A stretch of DNA of 64,000 nt, from positions 50,708-114,707 of the forward strand of contig NZ_LN929763.1 in NCBI RefSeq assembly GCF_001493375.1, given 5' to 3'. The position numbers and the translations under genes are program-made. The DNA is from Streptomyces specialis (lineage in GTDB: Bacteria; Actinomycetota; Actinomycetes; Streptomycetales; Streptomycetaceae). Below the pieces are notes generated by a model that was not told where the DNA came from, did no database searches, and saw nothing but the letters and a program-made list of their open reading frames with translations. Positions 58,408 to 64,000 of this stretch are shown here, one piece after another. Each line of letters begins with the position of its first letter. Position 1 is the first letter of the stretch.

Positions 58408-59748
58408 TCAGGAAACCTGTACCCGCGCGCCGTCGGCGAGCAGTGACGGCGACGGCAGCGCGATGTCCGCGATGACCGGCAGCTCGGGAACGTCCGGCAC
58501 GACGGTGGCGCCGGTCGTGGCGGCCCCGGGGAACTCCGGCTGCGGGCCGGGCGCGGCCACGTCGGTGAAGGGGATGCCCGCGGGCGCCGCCGGGCCGCTC
58601 CAACTGCCGGAGGGCGTGGGGGAGGTGTCAGCGATGGGGCAGGACGCGGTGGACGCGAGATCCGCGGGCACGGTCGTCCGCAGCTCGTTCCCCTCCAGGC
58701 AGTTGCCCTGTCCCCGGGTGGCGGTGGGGAACGTCCAGCCGATGTCGACGCCGTTGTCGGTGAAGGTGTTGTCCGTGATCCGGTTGCGGTCCGCCGTCAG
58801 GTCGGCGGTCGCGGTGATCACGAGCCCGGCGTTGGTGTTGCCGGTGACCCGGTTGCGGAGGAACTGGTTGTCGCTGCCGCCGTCGACGCCGATGCCGATG
58901 CCCCAGCCGCCTTCGGCCTGTTCGGGGGTCTGCGGCTGCTGGTTGTCCGCGATCAGGTTGCCCGCGATGACGGCGTCGCGCTGCGGGAGCAGCTTCTCCT
59001 GGTGGTCGGAGTTGATGGTCAGTCCGACACGGTTGCCGACCAGACGGTTGCCGACCACATACATGTCACCACTGGCGTTGGTGGCCTCGAAACCGACCGC
59101 GTTGAGTTCCGAGACGTTGTCCCGCACCACGATCCGGCACGGCCCGCACTGGCCGACGTAGATCCCCGAGTCCGCCCCGCCCGAGGCGTAGGAGTGCTCG
59201 ATGACACCGTTCTGCGCGGAGAACGCGTAGATGCCGTACAGGCCGTTACGGGTCGCGGTCACATGCGACACCAGGAACGAGTCCAGGAGGCTGACAGGTT
59301 CGTCGCCGGTGTCGTAGCCACCGCTCCCCGGCAGTCCGGCGACCGCCGCCGCCGAACCGGTGACCAGCACCCCGTTGTGCGTGTTGTTCCGCACGGTCAG
59401 GTTCTCCACGGCCACCCCCGGCGCCGTGACGACCACACCGTTCGGCTGCCGCACCTGCCCGTCGATGACCACCTCCGCCCGGGACTCTCCCCGCAGGGTG
59501 ACGCGCTCCGTGTCGATCAGCACCGACTCGTGGTACACGCCCGGCGCCACCAGGACCAGGTCACCGGGCCGGGCCAGGGACACCGCGTCCGAGATCGTCG
59601 GCGCGTCGGCGGGCACCCGGATCGTCACCTCCGCGCCGTCCGGCCGCCGCCCCTCGACCGAGCCGTCGTCGCCACCGCCGCCACAGCCGGTCACCAGCGC
59701 CGATGCGCCCAGGGCAGCCGCCATCACGCGAAGAGCCAATCGAGACAT
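58408..59748 (-). CDS. Right-handed beta-helix lipoprotein
   Basis: 446 residues from ATG 59748. A lipoprotein signal peptide with lipobox LVTGC (MAAALGASALVTGCGGGG) places it on the outer face of the membrane. The body is a parallel beta-helix: LVLVAPGVYHESVLIDTERV, then strands such as NTHNGVLVTGSAAAV, NGLYGIYAFSAQNGVIEHSY, DSGIYVGQCGPCRIVVRDNV, VVGNRLVGNRVGLTINSD. This fold belongs to NosD/pectate-lyase-like proteins that bind or cleave polysaccharide. It lacks recognisable lyase residues, so binding is likelier than catalysis. Confidence 0.85.
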   Translation of the reverse strand: MSRLALRVMAAALGASALVTGCGGGGDDGSVEGRRPDGAEVTIRVPADAPTISDAVSLARPGDLVLVAPGVYHESVLIDTERVTLRGESRAEVVIDGQVRQPNGVVVTAPGVAVENLTVRNNTHNGVLVTGSAAAVAGLPGSGGYDTGDEPVSLLDSFLVSHVTATRNGLYGIYAFSAQNGVIEHSYASGGADSGIYVGQCGPCRIVVRDNVSELNAVGFEATNASGDMYVVGNRLVGNRVGLTINSDHQEKLLPQRDAVIAGNLIADNQQPQTPEQAEGGWGIGIGVDGGSDNQFLRNRVTGNTNAGLVITATADLTADRNRITDNTFTDNGVDIGWTFPTATRGQGNCLEGNELRTTVPADLASTASCPIADTSPTPSGSWSGPAAPAGIPFTDVAAPGPQPEFPGAATTGATVVPDVPELPVIADIALPSPSLLADGARVQVS

Positions 59749-59852
59749 GATCCCAGTCTCGCACGGCGTCATCCCGCCGGAACGTCGAACTCCCGTGCCC
59801 CGTAAACTGGTTGAGCGGCAGCCTCAAGGCCGGGTGTGGCATTGTACGCAGC

Positions 59853-61019
59853 ATGCGCCGCGCCGACCGTCCCCCGTCACGCCGGGCGTTCCTCGATGTC
59901 ACAGGTGCCACGGTGGCCACCGGTCTCCTCGCCGTGTGCTCAGGGGACTCCGTCCGGTCCGACGGGTCCGGCGATCCCGCCCCTTCCGCGCCGGCCGCGC
60001 CCACGCAGGTCGCGGTGACGGGCCGGCATCAGGCGGGCGTGACGCTTCCCCGGTCGGCCCAGCCGCACCTGCTGGCCCTGGTGGCCGACCTCGGCGCCAC
60101 GGTGACGCCCGGCCCGTTACTGGCCGAACTCGGCGAGACCATCCAGACCCTCACCGCCGGGTCCGACCCACGCCTGCTGGGCCTGTCCCCGGGCGATCTG
60201 ACCGTGACGGTCGGCGTGGGTCCACGCCTGGTACGGACGGCCGGTGCCACCCTGCCCGGCGCGGCCGACCTCCCGCGGTTCTCCCGCGAGCGTGTCGCCT
60301 CGCGGGAACGCGGCGGTGATCTGCTGATCCAGATCTGCGCCGGCGACGCCCTGCTCCTGCCGGTCGTCGCCGCCGCGCTCCTGGACCAGGCCGGCGACCG
60401 TATCCAGGAGCGCTGGCGCCAGTCCGGACGCCGCGGCACGGAGGTGCCCGTGACCGAGGACCGCTCCGCACCGCGCAACCTGCTCGGTTTCATCGACGGC
60501 ATCGTGGGCCCGCACACCACCGCCGAGCAGGAACGTGACCTGTGGCTGGCCGGCCCCGCCGCGGTCGTCGGCGGCACCCTGGCCGTGCTGCGGCGGATGG
60601 AGATCGACCTGACACGCTTCGCCGCCCTATCCGTCGCCGAGCAGGAGGCGGTCTTCGGGCGGCGCCGGGCCAGCGGCGTACCCCTCTCCGGCGGCAGCGT
60701 CGACTCGGCCCCCGGACTCAGCGCCAAGACACCCGACGGGCGCTATCTCGTCCCCGTGGACGCCCACGTACGCAGGGCGAACCCCACCGTGGTCGGCGTC
60801 GGCCATATGCTCCGCCGCTCCTACAGCATCGACGCCCCCGCCCCCGGCCTGCTCTTCATCAGCTTCCAGAACGCCCTGCGGCCCTTCACGGCCACGCTCA
60901 CCCGCATGGACACCTCCGACGCGCTGCTGCCCTTCACCACCACGACCGCCAGCGCGACCTTCCTGATCCTCCCCGGCTACGACCCGCGACGCCCGCTCGG
61001 TTCCACCCTGTTCGGCTGA
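59853..61019 (+). CDS. Dye-decolourising (DyP-type) haem peroxidase, Tat-exported
   Basis: 388 residues from ATG 59853. A twin-arginine signal is present (SRRAFLDVTGATVATGLLAV). The peroxidase has the GxxDG motif as NLLGFIDGIVGP (catalytic Asp), the proximal haem His in VPVDAHVRRANP, the distal Arg-Ser region HMLRRSYSIDAP and LLFISFQNALRPF. Such enzymes use H2O2 to oxidise dyes, lignin-like phenols or, in EfeB relatives, to help iron uptake. No EfeU or EfeO gene is adjacent, so a general peroxidase role is likelier. It is divergent from the beta-helix lipoprotein. Confidence 0.92.
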   Translation: MRRADRPPSRRAFLDVTGATVATGLLAVCSGDSVRSDGSGDPAPSAPAAPTQVAVTGRHQAGVTLPRSAQPHLLALVADLGATVTPGPLLAELGETIQTLTAGSDPRLLGLSPGDLTVTVGVGPRLVRTAGATLPGAADLPRFSRERVASRERGGDLLIQICAGDALLLPVVAAALLDQAGDRIQERWRQSGRRGTEVPVTEDRSAPRNLLGFIDGIVGPHTTAEQERDLWLAGPAAVVGGTLAVLRRMEIDLTRFAALSVAEQEAVFGRRRASGVPLSGGSVDSAPGLSAKTPDGRYLVPVDAHVRRANPTVVGVGHMLRRSYSIDAPAPGLLFISFQNALRPFTATLTRMDTSDALLPFTTTTASATFLILPGYDPRRPLGSTLFG

Positions 61020-61386
61020 CCCACGATCACCGACCAGCGCCCCGCGCGGACACGAACCGACCGCGCCGCCTGACCGCCCGACCCCGGGACTCCGCCCGAG
61101 CGCCTGGCCCCCATGCTGGTCGCCGGCCCGGCCCTCCGACCACCTGATCGGCGCGAACGACCCCTGGGTGGACGCCCCGCCGTGGTTACGCCTGGTCCAG
61201 GCGGGGGATCCCGATCGCCGGGGAACTGAGGATATTGACCGCGGTTCCCGGGCGGGCGAAGTCGCTTCTCGTGCGGAGGACGCGGAACGACGGTGCCTGT
61301 GGCTGTCAACCCCGACGATCGTCGAGGTCCGGTGCTGCCGTTCGGCTCGGGCTCCCGGGTGTTCCCTGCTTCTACGTTCGGGCTTC
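61020..61386. promoter_or_regulatory. Upstream region of the PAP2 gene with inverted repeat
   Basis: 367 bases without a gene. GGGAAC (61221-61226) and GTTCCC (61244-61249) form an inverted repeat separated by 17 bases, and TTGACC (61235-61240), a possible -35, sits inside it, so it may be an operator. No good -10 follows. Confidence 0.4.
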
Positions 61387-62373
61387 ATGGAACGAGAACC
61401 GCGAATGAAAGTCCGAGCCGGTCGGCCGCTCGGCGCGTTGGCCGTCCTGGGCGTGGGAGCAGGAGTTGTCACTTGGCTGTCCCCAGGTGGGCTGGGCGAG
61501 GCCGGTGCTGTCGAGGTCACGGGTGGAGCTTCGGCGTCCGCGTACCGGTCGGTGACTGGGGCGGTGGCGGATGCGCCATCGTGGCTGGGCCCTCTTCTGG
61601 AAGTGGCCACCGAGGGCGCTTTGGTGATCCTCGGAGCGTTGCTGATCTGGATGTGGTGGACGGCGATCCGCAGCAAAGACACACGGGAGGTCGCCGGATC
61701 CGTCCTGACCGGTCTGGGCACCGTCGCGGCCTATGCGGTGAGCGAAGCGCTGAAGCTCGTCGTGGACGAGGAGCGTCCTTGCCGTGCGTTACGCGCAGGC
61801 GCCGAAACCGTCGCGGAATGCCCCGGAGCGGGGGACTGGTCGTTCCCGAGCAACCACGCCACCCTGGCCGCCGGCCTGGCCGTCGGTCTCGCCGTGCTGC
61901 GGCCCCGCCTCGCCGCGATCACGCTGCCGTTGGCCGGAGCTGCCGCGCTGCTGCGTGTGCTGGTGGGCGTTCATTACCCGCACGATGTGCTCGCCGGCGC
62001 GACGCTCGGCGGCACTGTCGTGGCCGCGGTGCTGCTCGCGTTCATGCCCCTTGCCCAAAGGGCGGCATCACGGCTGGGAAGGCTGAGGCGGAATGATTCC
62101 GGCCTCGTGGGCCACCACCGCGGCAGCGGCCCGGTTGTCGACGCCGAGCCTCGCCAGAATGGAACTGACATGGGCTTTGACCGTTCCCTCCACCACATGG
62201 AGCCGCCGGGCGATCTGCCCGTTGGACAGGCCGCTCCCGAGAAAAGCCAGTACCTCTCTTTCCCGGGCGGTGAGGGCGGCGACCCGGTGGCGGGCGGTGG
62301 AGCGCCGACCGGCCAGGGTGCCCGCGCCCGTAGCGGCGAGGTGCGCGACGACCCGGGCAGCGACTTTCGGTGA
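61387..62373 (+). CDS. PAP2-family phosphatase, with tail overlapping the next gene
   Basis: 328 residues from ATG 61387 (ATG 61405 has a slightly better ribosome site). Membrane protein with the three phosphatase motifs: KLVVDEERPCR, PSNHA in WSFPSNHATLAAG, and GVHYPHDVLAG, as in undecaprenyl- or phosphatidyl-glycerophosphate phosphatases. The natural protein end is expected near residue 238 (QRAASRLGRL, about 62090). The frame continues 94 more residues of low-complexity sequence that is antisense to the response regulator gene. Stops exist in the other two frames at 62086 and 62096, so a small frameshift or lost stop is likely. Confidence 0.8.
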   Translation: MEREPRMKVRAGRPLGALAVLGVGAGVVTWLSPGGLGEAGAVEVTGGASASAYRSVTGAVADAPSWLGPLLEVATEGALVILGALLIWMWWTAIRSKDTREVAGSVLTGLGTVAAYAVSEALKLVVDEERPCRALRAGAETVAECPGAGDWSFPSNHATLAAGLAVGLAVLRPRLAAITLPLAGAAALLRVLVGVHYPHDVLAGATLGGTVVAAVLLAFMPLAQRAASRLGRLRRNDSGLVGHHRGSGPVVDAEPRQNGTDMGFDRSLHHMEPPGDLPVGQAAPEKSQYLSFPGGEGGDPVAGGGAPTGQGARARSGEVRDDPGSDFR

Positions 62374-62748
62374 CAGGTAGGCGGCGCCTTCGGCCACCGC
62401 ACGGATTCCGGTGATCAGTTCCTCGGGTTCCCCCGACTTGATCAGGAAGCCTGCCGCACCACCGCCGAGTGCCTTGAGGATGTAGTCGTCCTCGCCGAAG
62501 GTCGTCAGCATGATGATGTTCGTGGCCGGCACTGTGCTGCGGATTTCCGCGGCGGCGTCGATGCCGTTGATTCCCGGCATGCGGATATCGAGTACGGCCA
62601 CCGAGGGACGATGCCGTTGGACCAGTTCCACGGCGTCGTGCCCGTCGACGGCCTCGGCGATGACGTCGATGTCCGGATCCGTGGCGAGAACGGCGCGTAC
62701 CCCTGCGCGGATCATCGGCTCGTCGTCGGCGATCAGTACCCGGATCAT
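62068..62748 (-). CDS. LuxR/NarL-family response regulator
   Basis: 226 residues. Receiver: DDE at 8-10, phospho-acceptor Asp54 in VAVLDIRMPGINGID, switch Thr in IMLTTFGEDD, Lys in FLIKSGEP. DNA-binding domain: LTAREREVLAFLGSGLSNGQ and EGTVKAHVSSILARLG. It is paired with the histidine kinase gene 7 bases upstream on the same strand. Its last 306 bases overlap, antisense, the tail of the PAP2 reading frame; this gene's codon pattern and conservation show that it is the real coding strand there. Confidence 0.93.
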   Translation of the reverse strand: MIRVLIADDEPMIRAGVRAVLATDPDIDVIAEAVDGHDAVELVQRHRPSVAVLDIRMPGINGIDAAAEIRSTVPATNIIMLTTFGEDDYILKALGGGAAGFLIKSGEPEELITGIRAVAEGAAYLSPKVAARVVAHLAATGAGTLAGRRSTARHRVAALTAREREVLAFLGSGLSNGQIARRLHVVEGTVKAHVSSILARLGVDNRAAAAVVAHEAGIIPPQPSQP

Positions 62749-62755
62749 CGAGCGC

Positions 62756-64000
62756 TCACGGGGTGATCGTGTCCAGGGATACCAGGATGTCGTTCCGGAA
62801 ACAGAGCTGGTAGGCGTCGCCGGACCGGTCGTCGAACCGGTCGGCCGTCATCGCGTAGTACTCGCACGTTGTGCCGTCTCCCGTCGGCTCGGCAGTCAGC
62901 GGTCGATAGTGCGTCTGCCGGTCCGGCAGGAAACGCTCCACCTCGGAACGATCTTGCCCCACATGCAGGCGCGCATAGTCGCGTGGGTCCAGGACCGACC
63001 GTGACGCCGACATCATTTCCCAGCCCGTGAGAGCTGCGCTCAGCAAAGCTCCCGTCACGAGGGGCACCATGACCGCGGCGACCAGGGCCCGGCCGACCCG
63101 GCGCCGAGCGCGGCGATGTTCCCGCGGCAACTCATCCCCGCGAGAGGCTGAGGGCGGAAGCAGTGGTGGCGGCGGCGAGGGTGTGTGCGGGATACGCGCG
63201 ACGACCGCGTAGCCTCCGTCGCGCGGGCCATGGCCGAACGAACCGCCGGTCAACCGCATATGTTCTTCGAGACCGACAAGGCCACGCCCTCCGCCAAGAG
63301 GCCGGGACTGCTGGTCGGCCGCGGACGACGGCGGGCCGTTCTCCACGACGACCTGTGTCTCCGTCGGCCCATGTCTCACATGGACAGTCGTGGCGGCGCC
63401 GAACGCGTGCTTGGCGACGTTGGTCAAAGCTTCCTGCACGACCCGGTGTGCCGCCCGTTCGACCACGGGCGGCACGTCGTCCGCCTCGCCGTCGATGCGC
63501 AACTCCACCGTGAGACCGGCCGCGGAAGCCTCGGAGGTCAGACTCGTGAGGCTGGAGATCTCGGCGGCCACTGGCGTTGTGTCGGTCTCCTCCCGCAGGA
63601 CACCGATCACCTCGCCGAGACGCTCCACCGCGGCCGCGGCCCTGGCCCGGATGTCCCCCGCGGCCTTCCGATGGTGGTCTGCGAGGTCCGGCGCGAGTTT
63701 GAGCGCGCCCGCCGACAGCGCGATCAGGCTGAGGTCATGGCCGAGTACGTCGTGCATGTCCTGGGCGATACGTGCCCGCTCGCGCAGCCGGGCTTGATCA
63801 GCGATCAATCGCTGCTCGCGTTGCAGCTGCTCGGCGCGCTCCCACCCGGCCCGGACAAGCTGCTGGTACTGGCACCAGAACCGGCCCGCGAACCAGGGCA
63901 GCATCGTGGCGGCGACCACCACCGCCACGAACCGGCCGGCCAGAGGGAGCCAAGAGGGAACGACGGAAAAGGCCACCACACCGGCCGCGAGAATCGCGAC
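62756..64000 (-). CDS. Sensor histidine kinase with C-terminal external domain (partial)
   Basis: 414 residues visible; the 5' end lies beyond the right edge of the window. Membrane helix (WLPLAGRFVAVVVAATMLPW), HisKA_3 helix RARIAQDMHDVLGHDLSLIA with the phospho-accepting His, ATPase domain (VVQEALTNVAKHA, GGGRGLVGLEEHMRLTGG). Unusually, after the ATPase domain come basic residues, another membrane helix (ALVAAVMVPLVTGALLSAAL) and a domain of about 90 residues resembling SmpA/OmlA-type modules (ARLHVGQDRSEVERFLPDRQ, CEYYAMTADRF), probably outside the cell. That C-terminal external part could sense the signal. Confidence 0.9.
   Translation of the reverse strand, partial: VAILAAGVVAFSVVPSWLPLAGRFVAVVVAATMLPWFAGRFWCQYQQLVRAGWERAEQLQREQRLIADQARLRERARIAQDMHDVLGHDLSLIALSAGALKLAPDLADHHRKAAGDIRARAAAAVERLGEVIGVLREETDTTPVAAEISSLTSLTSEASAAGLTVELRIDGEADDVPPVVERAAHRVVQEALTNVAKHAFGAATTVHVRHGPTETQVVVENGPPSSAADQQSRPLGGGRGLVGLEEHMRLTGGSFGHGPRDGGYAVVARIPHTPSPPPPLLPPSASRGDELPREHRRARRRVGRALVAAVMVPLVTGALLSAALTGWEMMSASRSVLDPRDYARLHVGQDRSEVERFLPDRQTHYRPLTAEPTGDGTTCEYYAMTADRFDDRSGDAYQLCFRNDILVSLDTITP

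Noticed and set aside
1..64000. tRNA, rRNA, CRISPR arrays, IS elements
   Set aside because: I looked for cloverleaf ends, regularly spaced repeats, and transposase-like proteins and found none.

Overview
The window looks like a chromosome segment from Streptomyces or a close relative. GC is very high with strong third-position bias, GTG starts are frequent, 4-base start/stop overlaps (ATGA or GTGA) are common, and the gene set is typical: SARP and MmyB-type regulators, a SpoIIE-type phosphatase, a LAXTG cell-wall protein and TTA codons in a morphology-type gene. All functions are read from sequence; nothing was searched.

Layout. 0-5 kb: a YjbQ-family gene, a zinc-free S18 paralogue behind a Zur-like box, and a two-component system with a membrane protein. 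5-15.5 kb: a dormancy/hypoxia-type cluster with DevR-like regulator, DevS-like GAF-GAF kinase, LdhA-like D-lactate dehydrogenase, four universal stress proteins, CBS-BON, cyclic-nucleotide-binding, Rv1733c-like and DoxX proteins. Several of its promoters carry a GGGNCNNNNGNCCC palindrome. Two stretches here (6041-6120 and 15453-15605) are recognisable Illumina Nextera adapter/index/flow-cell sequence, so they are assembly artefacts and gene order across them cannot be trusted.

16-30 kb: an aldo/keto reductase, then the most interesting region. A TPR-CHAT (caspase-like) protein with a small partner is followed, on the other strand, by a translationally coupled peptide-modification operon: short precursor ending GYTAWGD, 2OG-Fe(II)-type oxygenase, GrrM-like radical SAM/SPASM maturase and asparagine-synthase-like enzyme. 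Divergent from it lies a second module: a SARP-type DNA-binding protein fused to a macro-like domain, a second copy of the small partner, and a CATRA-like protein with a C-terminal TIR-like domain. Direct repeats with 11-bp spacing sit in the shared promoter. I read this as one candidate conflict/peptide system.

29-41 kb: AraC regulator, a fulvocin C-like cysteine-rich protein, an I36 inhibitor-like secreted protein, a PAS-GAF-SpoIIE-HATPase phosphatase, and a four-gene coupled operon (MfnB, aldehyde dehydrogenase, alcohol dehydrogenase, methyltransferase) that should make a modified furan. 41-54 kb: leuA with a branched-chain leader peptide and attenuator-like hairpins, ABC ATPase, GNAT, LysE, DUF6801 secreted protein, MFS pump with divergent MmyB regulator, SGNH hydrolase plus permease-like protein, a gene broken by an amber codon, RidA and a WYL regulator. 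54-64 kb: LAETG cell-wall protein with two TTA codons, beta-helix lipoprotein, Tat-exported DyP peroxidase, PAP2 phosphatase, and a third two-component system running off the right edge. No tRNA, rRNA, CRISPR or natural IS element was seen.
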